Virus record (IMG/VR): IMGVR_UViG_3300007609_000042
Coordinates: 1-41,234 of that record
DNA: 41,234 nt
Direction: 5' to 3' (one strand)
Origin: a virus
A program made the position numbers and the translations under genes. Below are positions 16,831 to 25,161 of the stretch, in pieces. How positions within the stretch are numbered: the stretch's first letter is position 1; the number at the start of each line of letters is the position of its first letter. The notes under the pieces were generated by a model, which did not search any database, had not been told where the DNA came from, and worked only from the letters and a program-made list of their open reading frames with translations.

Positions 16831-19593
16831 TTACATGCCTGATAGTCGTCGTATTTTTGCTAACTCTTCTAATTCACTCACACCTAGTTTTTCTAATGCA
16901 TCATTTATAGAATCAAGATGCTGTTGCATCTGCATTTGTTCTGTATCTCTTAAAAAATCGGCTGTATTGTCAGCGACGGAACCAATACCACCCGGATTCT
17001 TTTTAAACCATGCTTCAGCTTCTGCCTTCATTTTAAGTAATTCTTCGCGACTCTTGCCGTCATACATACCTTCATCGACAGTATCAACGTCCTGTTGCGG
17101 AGCCATTCTTTCAATCATTTTTCCGGCGGCCTGTCCAGCGGTTTCACCGAACTTTTTCTCTACACTCTGCATTACTGCGGTAGGTCCTTTAGGGAATGTG
17201 CCTTGATCTTTATCGTAAAAGCTCATTATGTAATCAGCAACTTCACTAAGTTCTTGCTTGCTCATTGCCTTACGCATACCTTTCTTAGCAAGATGTTTTG
17301 CTACATTTTTCTTTTTGATTTTATTTCCAAACTCGTCAGTATCAGTTGTCTTTTCATCAGGCTCAAATGGTGGTTCGTCATTGGAATTTTTTTCTAACAT
17401 GATGTCTTCTTCTAACATACTAGATAGTTTTTCTTCATTTCCAGCATCATCAAACAACCAGCCTAGTATTTTGCTTCCGCCCCACAGAGCCGCAATTACA
17501 AGTCCTACAGGTATTGCATACTGTTTTGCAACTTCTGCGATTTGTCTAATTATGTCCATATCGGCGATTGCTTCTACACCCTGTCCAAGCGTATCTACAA
17601 TTTTGTCAAAATATTCTTCGGCTGTATCGAAAATACCCGATCCGTAGTCTGCAACTTGATCAGCGGCTTTTTCTACACTCTTGCCAATTTCATTTGCACC
17701 GATTGCAATCCCAGTTCCTACAGCGGCAGGTCCTGCTATTTTACTTCCAATGCCGCCTGGACCTCGCATAACATCTTTGGCAGCCGCGGCGCCTGCGCCC
17801 ATTGGAGTCTGTGGCGTTTTTCCACCTGTACCGCCTGCGGCTGTTGCAGGTCCTCTGTCTCCTGCATTTGGTTTTGCTGTAGCGCCAGTAGACTTAGGAT
17901 CTTTATATCTGATTTCAATATCAGCTTTAGGTGGCTTGTCTCTCATTGAGAGACGAGCCTCAGGTGGCTTGTCTGTCTTAGCTTGTTTCGCTATATCATC
18001 AATAGATTTTCCTGTGCCTGCTTTAGATAGTTTATCAGCGGCTTTTTTACTATCTTGTGGAATTTTTGCCTTTTTACCTAACTGTGCAATTTGCTGTAAA
18101 CCTTTAGAAGCCGCACCGCCTCTAATTAAGTTTGCTAAAGGCCCAAGCACTGCACGACCGACGCCTAGCAATGCCGGAATGAATTCGTTTAGCTGTTCGG
18201 CTGATTCATCTACCATATCGCCAAAATCTAAATCATTTAATACTTCAGGAGCATTATCTTCTAACCATTTCTTAACTAAAGGACGAACACACTGGTCTGG
18301 ATCTTCTTCAGCAACTTGCTTAATTTCAGAGTACAATCCTGAATCTTCGATGATATCTTCCAATGCGCTAATAGCATTCATACCATCGTTTCCTGCAGGA
18401 AAATGCTCTTTAACAAGCTTCTGCAATGAGTCAATAGCATGATCTCTTATTTCAGGATCATCAGATGTGACGTTTGTAGCCTCTTCAATTTTTGATATCC
18501 AATTTTCTAAATCTTCTAGATGATTAACTTCTTTTTTATAATTGTCTTCACTGCGCTCTTCTACTTGAACAAAACTGACTACGTCATCATAGCCTAATTC
18601 ATTTTCTTTCATAAATTTGTATAGGATAGGAAACACTGATTTAATTTCTTCGTTAAAGTTTCTAATGGTGAATTTTTCGACTAAATCTTGTTCTACATCT
18701 TCAGGAAGATCGATTGCCTCTTCAGCTTCAAAATTGTTTACAAAATTTTCATAATACGATTGCTTAGACAGTTTCTTGACAGTGCCTTTGAGAGATTCTA
18801 ATTCATTTTTTGTTTTTTCAATCAAGTTAGATGTTTCTTCGCTGATCAAATTATTACGATTGATATAGTTTGTAAAGTTTTTTAAATGAGAAATTTTTTC
18901 GCTCATTGAAACGATACCTTCGCCGATTTGATCATACGGCAGTCCGCCGTTTGCTACATGACGTTGCATAGCTCTCGCACCTGCTAGATGAACATACGGA
19001 TATTTAAATCTTTCACCTTTTGAATTTTCTATAAACATAGAAGAAATATTTCTAGTTCTTGCCGCAGGATCTATATCGTTTAACGTTTTTTTATGTTTGA
19101 TAATTAATTTTGTATCTTGTAAATCCTGGTAGCTGGTCTTGCTTGTACCATACATATGGCTTTCGTTCATCATTATATCCTCAACAAATTTGTCGTTATT
19201 TGTTTTATCAAAGTATCTTTCGTTATTGGATAAAAATGCATAATCTCTTGTATGCAAAATATCCTTGCTAATATCTCGTGTATCGAAACTCATTAATCGT
19301 TTCTTGGAAAACAGCCTTAATTCTTTTAAAAAACTATACCATTTTTGTTTTTCACCGTCAGCCATATCTTCTGTTATATTTGTACTGAAATAAACTTTTA
19401 ATGAATTGTTTTCATTAATGCTTATCGTAACATGTCCGATTGATCTGTCATTATCGGTATATTCAAAATCAAAAAATCTAGCATCTTCAGGTGTTATAGT
19501 AACTTCGCCGTCTTGAGTACCAAGCTTTAGTCCTTCGAATCTGCTTCTAATTTTGTAAAATAAATCTGTTGCTATGCCGTTTAGTGAATCCAT
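16831..19593 (-). CDS. Large virion-type protein downstream of terminase
   Basis: A 920-aa protein with start at 19593 (MDSLNGIATDLFYKIRS), where a late promoter lies 5 nt upstream; a TTG 15 nt earlier would lie inside the promoter. The N-terminal region (EKQKWYSFLKELRLFSKKRLMSFDTRDISK) resembles large structural proteins of marine T4-like phages. The middle is acidic and helical. A Gly/Ala/Pro-rich low-complexity stretch follows at about 560-670, then two hydrophobic segments, one near IAGPAAVGTGIAIGANEI and a clear 22-residue one, AIPVGLVIAALWG through LGWLF. The C-terminal part is helical. The likely role is a virion or ejected protein. It could instead be a core or scaffold protein. Confidence 0.78.
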   Translation of the reverse strand: MDSLNGIATDLFYKIRSRFEGLKLGTQDGEVTITPEDARFFDFEYTDNDRSIGHVTISINENNSLKVYFSTNITEDMADGEKQKWYSFLKELRLFSKKRLMSFDTRDISKDILHTRDYAFLSNNERYFDKTNNDKFVEDIMMNESHMYGTSKTSYQDLQDTKLIIKHKKTLNDIDPAARTRNISSMFIENSKGERFKYPYVHLAGARAMQRHVANGGLPYDQIGEGIVSMSEKISHLKNFTNYINRNNLISEETSNLIEKTKNELESLKGTVKKLSKQSYYENFVNNFEAEEAIDLPEDVEQDLVEKFTIRNFNEEIKSVFPILYKFMKENELGYDDVVSFVQVEERSEDNYKKEVNHLEDLENWISKIEEATNVTSDDPEIRDHAIDSLQKLVKEHFPAGNDGMNAISALEDIIEDSGLYSEIKQVAEEDPDQCVRPLVKKWLEDNAPEVLNDLDFGDMVDESAEQLNEFIPALLGVGRAVLGPLANLIRGGAASKGLQQIAQLGKKAKIPQDSKKAADKLSKAGTGKSIDDIAKQAKTDKPPEARLSMRDKPPKADIEIRYKDPKSTGATAKPNAGDRGPATAAGGTGGKTPQTPMGAGAAAAKDVMRGPGGIGSKIAGPAAVGTGIAIGANEIGKSVEKAADQVADYGSGIFDTAEEYFDKIVDTLGQGVEAIADMDIIRQIAEVAKQYAIPVGLVIAALWGGSKILGWLFDDAGNEEKLSSMLEEDIMLEKNSNDEPPFEPDEKTTDTDEFGNKIKKKNVAKHLAKKGMRKAMSKQELSEVADYIMSFYDKDQGTFPKGPTAVMQSVEKKFGETAGQAAGKMIERMAPQQDVDTVDEGMYDGKSREELLKMKAEAEAWFKKNPGGIGSVADNTADFLRDTEQMQMQQHLDSINDALEKLGVSELEELAKIRRLSGM

Positions 19594-19598
19594 AACAA

Positions 19599-19606
19599 TA
19601 TTTATC
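19599..19606 (-). promoter_or_regulatory. T4-type late promoter, leaderless spacing (for 16831-19593)
   Basis: GATAAATA followed by TTGTT and ATG. The TGA stop of terL (19605-19607) overlaps the first two bases of the octamer. 5-nt spacer; no Shine-Dalgarno. Confidence 0.75.
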
Positions 19607-21191
19607 AAAAACCAGTACTAACGAATATAGGCAATGGTGCAGACTCTTCTGTAATTTGTTCTGTCATCTTTTCGTAAATTTTAGGATCCCAGTCAGCCAA
19701 TACCGAAGCCATACGAACACACAATAGTGTGGCACTTACTAAATCATCGTGTTCTCCGCTTTTTGCTCCAAATCCTACACCGTTAGCAATATAGGTCTTT
19801 AATTCTGTTATTAACGGCTTGGAATAAATTTTCATTTTATTTGTTTCTATGAGATTTTTAAATTTAGAACAGGCTGTAATTTTATTTTTATGAGTTGTGT
19901 TAAATCCCTTACGGAACCTACGTACATGTCCTTTTCTTATAGGCTCGCTCAAGAACAATCCAGGAAAATTATCTTCGCCGATATCATTAATAACAATAAG
20001 TGCGGCTTCTCCTAGAGTGTTGTTTTCTACAGAATAATAAATTTGTGGTTCACCGCCTTTTGATTTCGCAGTATCTTGTATGTATTTCAAAATATCTCTA
20101 AGAATCTTCACCTGCTGTTGTACCGGAGTTGTATTGTGTCGCCATTCAGCTACCTGATCCATTGAAGGCATTTCAAAAACTTGAATTGCGCCATAATCGC
20201 CTCCGGTTCCTAAACTAGGATCTAGCGCAACTAGATATGTAGCTTTCGGGTTTATATCTTTATACCAACGAGTTTGTCCCATGGTAAGCATAGGATCTTT
20301 GCCTTCTAATTCAACAAGTTTTACACTGTTGATCAGTGTTTCGTCAAAAATCAAGAATTCACAATCGAACTCTCGACGAAATCTTTCTTCACCGATTTTT
20401 GCCTTTTCTTCTGCGGCCCAATCATCATCTCTATCGGGATGTTCGGTCCATGGTGCAAAAAACGGATAAAATCCATTTAAGCCAACTTCTCGGTCATTGC
20501 CGTGCGCATCAAACTTTTTCTGAGCCTCTGTCCAAATCATCGCAAATTGATCTTCATCTGAGTTTGGTGTTGAAGTTACAATACACTTACCGCCCGTTGA
20601 CAGTGTAGGTGAAAGTGCTGTCCAGAACTCTTTGGCTTTTTCGGGAGGTTGTACAAACGCAAACTCGTCGCAGTAAATTAATGACAATGACTTACCACGT
20701 CCTGTGTTTTCTGTTGTGGTGGTTGCTTGTACACGACTACCATTATCAAATTCAACAGTATTTCTGTTATATGTATAAATTCCTGCACGAACAAAATCAG
20801 GCAATTGCTCATAACCGTATCTGAAACGATTCATAATATCTTGAGCACCTACATATTTGTGTGCGGCAATTAGAATTTGTGATTCGGGAACAAACATTGC
20901 ATACCATAACAAATATCCTGCGGCACAGGTCGTCTTTCCCATCTGTCTAGGGAGCATAGCAACAGTATATCTGTAATCGTTGTAAGAGGCAATAAGATCT
21001 TTTTGAAATCCGTATGGTTCAAAAGGAATAGAACCTTTAGTAGGATGTTGAATTTTTAGAAAGTTTTGCATAAAATACAAAGGACCACCTTTTAAGTCCA
21101 TGCACTTTTCTAAATGCTCAATTTCTGTTTCAGTGTAACGCTGTTTTGCATGCGCTTTTTTAACAAGAACGCCGTCTAATGATTTGCTCAT
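19605..21191 (-). CDS. terL: Terminase large subunit (gp17)
   Basis: The 528-aa motor that packages DNA into the prohead. The ATPase has a Walker A of the terminase type, PRQMGKTT (81-88), Walker B LIYCDE (171-176) and coupling motif STPN (207-210). The RNase-H-like nuclease domain shows VALDPSLGTGGDYGAI with D324, YYSVENNTLG with E389, and GEHDDLVSA with D482/D483. The FQK segment at 62-64 is the adenine-binding region. T4 gp17 is 610 aa, so this is a compact version. It has its own late promoter (21197-21204) immediately after a terminator. Confidence 0.97.
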   Translation of the reverse strand: MSKSLDGVLVKKAHAKQRYTETEIEHLEKCMDLKGGPLYFMQNFLKIQHPTKGSIPFEPYGFQKDLIASYNDYRYTVAMLPRQMGKTTCAAGYLLWYAMFVPESQILIAAHKYVGAQDIMNRFRYGYEQLPDFVRAGIYTYNRNTVEFDNGSRVQATTTTENTGRGKSLSLIYCDEFAFVQPPEKAKEFWTALSPTLSTGGKCIVTSTPNSDEDQFAMIWTEAQKKFDAHGNDREVGLNGFYPFFAPWTEHPDRDDDWAAEEKAKIGEERFRREFDCEFLIFDETLINSVKLVELEGKDPMLTMGQTRWYKDINPKATYLVALDPSLGTGGDYGAIQVFEMPSMDQVAEWRHNTTPVQQQVKILRDILKYIQDTAKSKGGEPQIYYSVENNTLGEAALIVINDIGEDNFPGLFLSEPIRKGHVRRFRKGFNTTHKNKITACSKFKNLIETNKMKIYSKPLITELKTYIANGVGFGAKSGEHDDLVSATLLCVRMASVLADWDPKIYEKMTEQITEESAPLPIFVSTGF

Positions 21192-21196
21192 AGCTT

Positions 21197-21204
21197 TATT
21201 TAAC
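21197..21204 (-). promoter_or_regulatory. T4-type late promoter, leaderless spacing (for terL)
   Basis: GTTAAATA followed by AAGCT and ATG. It directly follows the T-tract of the terminator at 21205-21231; 5-nt spacer. Confidence 0.72.
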
Positions 21205-21231
21205 CAAAAAAATAGGGCCGTTCGACCCTAT
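21205..21231 (-). terminator. Rho-independent terminator before terL
   Basis: On the minus strand, AATAGGG/CCCTATT (7 bp) around 8 nt, followed by seven T. It ends the transcript of the three small genes upstream. Confidence 0.88.
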
Positions 21232-21249
21232 TGATTTTGTTATTCTATT

Positions 21250-21687
21250 TTAAGAGTGTGTAAAATTACTGAATGAAGTTTTGACTTCGCAGGTTATTGC
21301 TGTCATATCAAAATCGTTATTGCCATAGTCAACACCTAACGCAACAATTTCATCTTCAATTTGCTCTACCAATGTTTCAGCACCGGCGCCATCATAATCT
21401 AAACTTTGATTCGATTGTTCTACTGCAAACGCCATTTGTGTATTTCCATCGAACAAATCTCCACGAATTACAATGGTTGCATACTTTTGAATAATTTCAA
21501 TAACTGCTTGAATTGCTTCATTTGCACCTGTTTCAGCGTTTGCCGCGGCGACAAAATCAACAACAAAAAAAGTTAAAGGTTTGTTGCCGTAAAAATCAAT
21601 TGCGGTTGCATCGAATACACTTTTTTTATTTTCTGCAACGAGTATAGAACTGCCGCCGCCGATTGTTGCTGTTAATAAATCTGCCAT
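21250..21687 (-). CDS. Unknown virion-like protein, 145 aa
   Basis: Not recognised. An acidic, beta-rich protein with an N-terminal ADLLTATIGGGSSILVAENKKS and many Ala/Val/Asp residues, typical of small head-decoration or tail-associated proteins, but no family can be named. It begins directly after the previous stop (TAAATG) with the Shine-Dalgarno AAGGAAAG, and is followed by a terminator. Context (terminase and head completion genes) suggests a late protein. Confidence 0.7.
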   Translation of the reverse strand: MADLLTATIGGGSSILVAENKKSVFDATAIDFYGNKPLTFFVVDFVAAANAETGANEAIQAVIEIIQKYATIVIRGDLFDGNTQMAFAVEQSNQSLDYDGAGAETLVEQIEDEIVALGVDYGNNDFDMTAITCEVKTSFSNFTHS

Positions 21688-22152
21688 TTATCTTTCCTTT
21701 ATTTCTTGTAGTGTTTTATGAAGTTGTTCTTTGATTGACTCTTCTAAATCGTCTGCATGACTAATTTTTTGTAAAGGATTATCGCCTCCACCTACTTTAT
21801 TATTAGTTTTCTTAGGACGATTCATGCCGCCTGCGAGCTTGTTCAACATATAGTCTATATCTTTTACATCTTCGTCAGGTTCATTTGCATAAGCTTCTTC
21901 TTGTGGCTCATCCATGACAGCTAGGTCTGGTTGATAATCACCATCCATGTCAATATCCAACTCACTGTCATTGCTTGAATGTGTGTTTAAGTCCGACAAA
22001 AGGCCTAGAATATCTTTCATACCGTCAACCCCTTGAGCATTAATGTTTATACTCATAGAAGGCTTAGGATCCTGGGGTGTTACTACAGGCATAGGTGCTT
22101 CGTCTACTTTCTCGATGTTATCAATTGCTTCAAGCAATGTTTTCAATTCCAT
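21688..22152 (-). CDS. Unknown acidic protein, 154 aa
   Basis: Not recognised. It starts MELKTLLEAIDNIEKVDEAPM, has a very acidic centre (SSNDSELDIDMDGDYQPDL; DEPQEEAYANEPDEDVKDID) and a helical C-terminus (SIKEQLHKTLQEIKER). The 'LLEA' type N-terminus is frequent in marine T4-like phage structural or scaffolding proteins. It starts directly after the previous stop with Shine-Dalgarno GAGGAG. A role in prohead assembly is a guess. Confidence 0.7.
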   Translation of the reverse strand: MELKTLLEAIDNIEKVDEAPMPVVTPQDPKPSMSININAQGVDGMKDILGLLSDLNTHSSNDSELDIDMDGDYQPDLAVMDEPQEEAYANEPDEDVKDIDYMLNKLAGGMNRPKKTNNKVGGGDNPLQKISHADDLEESIKEQLHKTLQEIKER

Positions 22153-22695
22153 TTATTTCTCCTCGGTTCCTGCAGATAATGCATGACCAAAATCTTTATT
22201 TTTTTCTTCTTTTTGTGTTTCTTTTCGTTGATTCTCTAAATCTTTCAAAAAGTTTGTATTGTATTCGTCACCGAAATATTCCTTCGATTCGGCATTTGTA
22301 AGTTCTTCATAGTTTGTGTTAGTTAAAAGCGTTTCGTCAGTAAGCAGTTCGCCTTTTGTAGCTTGATCAACTTCTGAAGGATCCATACTGTTTCTAACTA
22401 TAATTTTTTCTTCGCTAATATCAAATTCTTTTATAATGCTGGCGATTTCAGGCGGTGTAATTGGATATTGTGTTTGTACAGAAAAGATGCTTACTTCTTG
22501 ATTTCTTAAATCTGGAAAATCTAAAGGTACTCGCTGTATAGGAGTTTCCGACTCCTTTTTAATTTCGAGGGGTTCGTATGATGTCAACGCTTCTTTCAAT
22601 TTACCTTCAAAATCGTCCACAATCTTACCCGCAACTTTTACTTTGTGCGTGTAGATTTTTTGACTTTCAGTTAAATATTCTTTAAAACTTTTCAT
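22153..22695 (-). CDS. Unknown protein with MKSFKEYLTE start, 180 aa
   Basis: Not assigned. The opening MKSFKEYLTES is a recurrent N-terminus in virion-associated proteins of marine T4-like phages. The remainder is hydrophilic with short strands (EVSIFSVQTQYPITPPEIASI) and an acidic/basic helical C-terminus (FLKDLENQRKETQKEEKNKDF). It has its own late promoter 5 nt before the ATG, so it begins a late transcript that includes the next two genes. Confidence 0.72.
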   Translation of the reverse strand: MKSFKEYLTESQKIYTHKVKVAGKIVDDFEGKLKEALTSYEPLEIKKESETPIQRVPLDFPDLRNQEVSIFSVQTQYPITPPEIASIIKEFDISEEKIIVRNSMDPSEVDQATKGELLTDETLLTNTNYEELTNAESKEYFGDEYNTNFLKDLENQRKETQKEEKNKDFGHALSAGTEEK

Positions 22696-22700
22696 AATAG

Positions 22701-22708
22701 TATTTATT
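22701..22708 (-). promoter_or_regulatory. T4-type late promoter, leaderless spacing (for 22153-22695)
   Basis: AATAAATA followed by CTATT and ATG. The TAA stop of the terS gene (22704-22706) lies inside the octamer. 5-nt spacer; no Shine-Dalgarno. Confidence 0.7.
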
Positions 22709-23180
22709 CTTCTTTCCTTAATTTTTTCAATAGCTCGTTTCTATCTGAAATTATATAACCTTCACCGGATAAAGTATCTTCTTCCGGTTTGCTATCTTTG
22801 TCTATTTTCATTTTTTTAAGTTGAAGGTCGATTGCTTTTAATTTCCTATCAATCTTTGCTGATTTGGCGTCTATAGCATTTTTTAACATGCCGCTTGCAA
22901 CTTCGAAAATTCTTCCACTATATCGAACTTCGACATTCATTCCGAGATCCATTAAATCGTCATATGCTTGTTCTGCCTTTTCGGATAATGAATCTAAATC
23001 ACCTTCTTCAAGAGATTCTAGCTCTTGTATTGCAGGTAAATCGCCAGTAATTTGAGTTACCGCTTGATAACTGTCTTCGATACTGGATACTTCTTGGTGT
23101 CCCGCAATTTTTTCTTCGTGGGCTTCATTAAGTTTCTTTTTATCTTCCAAGTTAAAAATTTCTTCTAATTTTTTAGTCAT
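22704..23180 (-). CDS. terS: Small terminase subunit (gp16-like)
   Basis: A 158-aa, largely helical protein that resembles T4 gp16. It has a disordered acidic N-terminal part, a central pair of long helices (LSEKAEQAYDDLMDLGMN; YSGRIFEVASGMLKNAIDAKSA) in the position of the gp16 coiled-coil oligomerisation core, and a basic segment (KIDRKLKAIDLQLKKMKIDK). It would regulate the large subunit and help initiate packaging. Assignment rests on fold-type pattern and position between the gp4-like gene and terL, not on a catalytic motif. Confidence 0.72.
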   Translation of the reverse strand: MTKKLEEIFNLEDKKKLNEAHEEKIAGHQEVSSIEDSYQAVTQITGDLPAIQELESLEEGDLDSLSEKAEQAYDDLMDLGMNVEVRYSGRIFEVASGMLKNAIDAKSAKIDRKLKAIDLQLKKMKIDKDSKPEEDTLSGEGYIISDRNELLKKLRKEE

Positions 23181-23185
23181 AATTT

Positions 23186-23193
23186 TACTTATC
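23186..23193 (-). promoter_or_regulatory. T4-type late promoter variant, leaderless spacing (for terS)
   Basis: GATAAGTA followed by AAATT and ATG, one mismatch from NNTAAATA. The TAA stop of the gp4-like gene (23189-23191) lies inside it, with the same geometry as at 22701-22708. Confidence 0.55.
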
Positions 23194-23629
23194 GTCTTTT
23201 GCCGCCTGTGTGAAAGATTTCATCTTCATTCACTACTCTAAATTTAAGATTTTTTTGTTTACACCAAACATTTGCCGCTTCCCACTTAGCAAGATTTTTT
23301 ACATATTGTTCTTGGTTATATCTACTGTTGCCTACCTTTTCTCTAAGTGTATGGTTGCTGGGTTTTACTTCAACTACTTCAGCATGTTTGTTGCCGAACT
23401 TATCTTCATAAACAACAAGAAAGTCAGGAACATATATTGTGTGTTTGCCAGTAAAAGGATCTTTATAAGGAATTTTAATAGTTTCCGATGACCATTGAAT
23501 AATGCTAGGGTGTTCGTCTAGCATTCTCATAAAAACAAATTCCCACGAACTACGAGCTAACGGTTTCTTCGTTCCCGAATATTTCTTCGGGTTTTTCATT
23601 TTAAAATGGCCTTGAGCAAATCTTGGCAT
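23189..23629 (-). CDS. 4: Head completion protein, gp4-like nuclease fold
   Basis: A 146-aa protein of the T4 gp4 (gp50) head-completion family, which has a TnsA-like endonuclease fold and closes DNA-filled heads before tail joining. Visible features: a basic N-terminus (MPRFAQGHFKMKNPKKYSG), ARSSWEFVFMRMLDEHPSIIQWSSE with the family's SWE..FM....HP...W.SE pattern, the catalytic-type YVPDFLVVYE and the strand VVEVKP (an ExK). The start overlaps the previous stop as TAATG, with a TAGGTG ribosome-binding site just upstream. Confidence 0.87.
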   Translation of the reverse strand: MPRFAQGHFKMKNPKKYSGTKKPLARSSWEFVFMRMLDEHPSIIQWSSETIKIPYKDPFTGKHTIYVPDFLVVYEDKFGNKHAEVVEVKPSNHTLREKVGNSRYNQEQYVKNLAKWEAANVWCKQKNLKFRVVNEDEIFHTGGKRR

Positions 23630-23997
23630 TATGCACCTATGTTTCTTTGTTGTTCGTTTGTTACGATGTCTTGTTGACGATATCCTAATGTGCTTAAAGG
23701 AATTCTGTTGTTATTTAAAATTTCTCCCACCAACGCAGAAATTTGAATTTGATTAAATCCTTTAATTTGATCTAATATCGTGAATATAGGTGTTTCGTCA
23801 ATTTTAGCTTGTTTTAGTAAAGCAAGACCGCTCACTATTGCCGCGTCTTTGCCAAATCCTGCACTTGTAAAAAATCCAATCACAGCATCAATTTCGTTTG
23901 CATTAAAAGATATAGGGACTTCCCCATATGCTTCGAAAAAAAGTTTAGTTCCGGCCGCACTGTCTTGAATAATTTTAGGAGGTAGGTTAGTTGCCAT
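23629..23997 (-). CDS. Conserved marine T4-like virion-type protein, 122 aa
   Basis: A 122-aa helical protein: PKIIQDSAAGTKLFFEAYGE, ANEIDAVIGFFTSAGFGKDAA, LALLKQAKIDETPIFTILDQIKGFNQIQISALVGEILNNNR and a C-terminal STLGYRQ. I recognise the type as a protein repeatedly found next to tail-completion genes in marine T4-like phages, usually annotated as structural, without known function. It starts directly after the preceding TAA, and its 3' end overlaps the gp4-like gene. Confidence 0.72.
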   Translation of the reverse strand: MATNLPPKIIQDSAAGTKLFFEAYGEVPISFNANEIDAVIGFFTSAGFGKDAAIVSGLALLKQAKIDETPIFTILDQIKGFNQIQISALVGEILNNNRIPLSTLGYRQQDIVTNEQQRNIGA

Positions 23998-25098
23998 TTA
24001 AGAAGATCCTTGCGTGTCTGTAAGATTTTTTTGAGAAGCTGTAGTTGTTGTAGTTGTTCCTTGGTTCTTTGGAAATATTGCGCCTGCAACACCGCTAACG
24101 GTATTTACGATACCATTAATTGATTCGGGACTTCTAATAAGATTTATAGCTTCTGCTTTGAGAGAATCCTTATCTAAATTTTTAAAATTTTTATAAGTGT
24201 TAATAGCGCCGATTGCTGTGCCTAAAAAGTTTTGTGGACTCGAAAATGCTGTTCCGTCAGCTACTGATCCAAAAATACTTTCTAAGCCGTCCAAGACGCC
24301 GCCTTCGCTGGTGAGAGTTGAGAGACCTCCGCCTGCAAGTGTCAAAGGAGATGGTGAATTATCATAGTATAATGTCGCGAATCCTTTTGGATTATCTCGT
24401 TTTACAATTCCTCCACTATAGTATACTGATTCGTATTCGACAGACATTTTGTTTTCCATCGGCATTGAATCTTCTGCATAGTCTGGAGTTCCGTGTTGCC
24501 AGGTTTTAATTTTTGGATTTACCAAAGTGTAACCTAACCAACGTTGTCTAGCCATAGTATAAATTGAAATATTCTTAAAAAACGGTACTGATCGGCCGTT
24601 ATCTAAACCAAACCTATAGTTATCAAGGGCTGGGATTTTCTCGTTTCTATAGTGTGTTGCACCAAATGCAGGTTCTGGATTGTTTCTATCTTTAATATAG
24701 TATCCGTAATATAATGCCCACATTGCATTTATAACGCCGCCGTTATCGTCATGGAAAGTAAAGTCGACAGGATCATAACTGAAATCTTTATACAATACTT
24801 TTTTTCTATTGTATTGATTTTTTGTTTCAGTTGTAAACGTATAATTCGGAAGCGAGCAATTTTTTACAAGATAACCCACTTCTTCTGAATGTTTAGCTTC
24901 AAACCCTTTAGATGCTTGTTTCAGTGCAGTTCTGTCAAATTCAAATCTTACATAGTAGTTAAATTTCGTTCTTGGGGCAAGCCTATAACTATTATCTAGA
25001 AATAGTCTAGTTGCATGTTGAAAATTTCCTACTAACCCTTTTGGATTAGTTAATCCATTTCCAAAACCTGTTAGAAATCTTGTAAACTTGTTTGCCAT
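23998..25098 (-). CDS. Tail-tube-like / tube-initiator-type structural protein
   Basis: A 366-aa virion protein. The central region, NYYVRFEFDR, then EEVGYLVKNCSLPNYTF, NQYNRKKVLYKDFSYDPVDFTFHDDNGG and MWALYYGYYIKD, is the conserved signature of a tube-like protein family of marine T4-like phages. It resembles the barrel domain of gp19 and of the tube initiators gp54 and gp48. The C-terminal part is Gly/Ser/Thr-rich (TTTTTTASQKN). It lies downstream of gp19 but with its own terminator-promoter junction. Which T4 counterpart (gp48 or gp54) it replaces is not decided by the sequence. Confidence 0.68.
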   Translation of the reverse strand: MANKFTRFLTGFGNGLTNPKGLVGNFQHATRLFLDNSYRLAPRTKFNYYVRFEFDRTALKQASKGFEAKHSEEVGYLVKNCSLPNYTFTTETKNQYNRKKVLYKDFSYDPVDFTFHDDNGGVINAMWALYYGYYIKDRNNPEPAFGATHYRNEKIPALDNYRFGLDNGRSVPFFKNISIYTMARQRWLGYTLVNPKIKTWQHGTPDYAEDSMPMENKMSVEYESVYYSGGIVKRDNPKGFATLYYDNSPSPLTLAGGGLSTLTSEGGVLDGLESIFGSVADGTAFSSPQNFLGTAIGAINTYKNFKNLDKDSLKAEAINLIRSPESINGIVNTVSGVAGAIFPKNQGTTTTTTASQKNLTDTQGSS

Positions 25099-25103
25099 AC
25101 TAT

Positions 25104-25111
25104 TATTTAGC
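25104..25111 (-). promoter_or_regulatory. T4-type late promoter, leaderless spacing (for 23998-25098)
   Basis: GCTAAATA followed by ATAGT and ATG. It directly follows the terminator after gene 19; 5-nt spacer. Confidence 0.72.
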
Positions 25112-25113
25112 CA

Positions 25114-25148
25114 TAAAAAAAGCCCAGTTTATATACTGGGCTTTTTAT
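25114..25148 (-). terminator. Rho-independent terminator after gene 19
   Basis: On the minus strand, AAAAAGCCCAGT paired with ACTGGGCTTTTT around a short AT loop, with a T-run. It closes the sheath-tube transcript. Confidence 0.93.
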
Positions 25149-25161
25149 TACTGGTTGAGTC

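Noticed and set aside
17681-18442. A long plus-strand reading frame opposite the 920-aa gene.
   Set aside because: It is a shadow of the Gly/Ala/Pro-rich coding region; no ribosome-binding site, and the composition is a mirror of the real gene.
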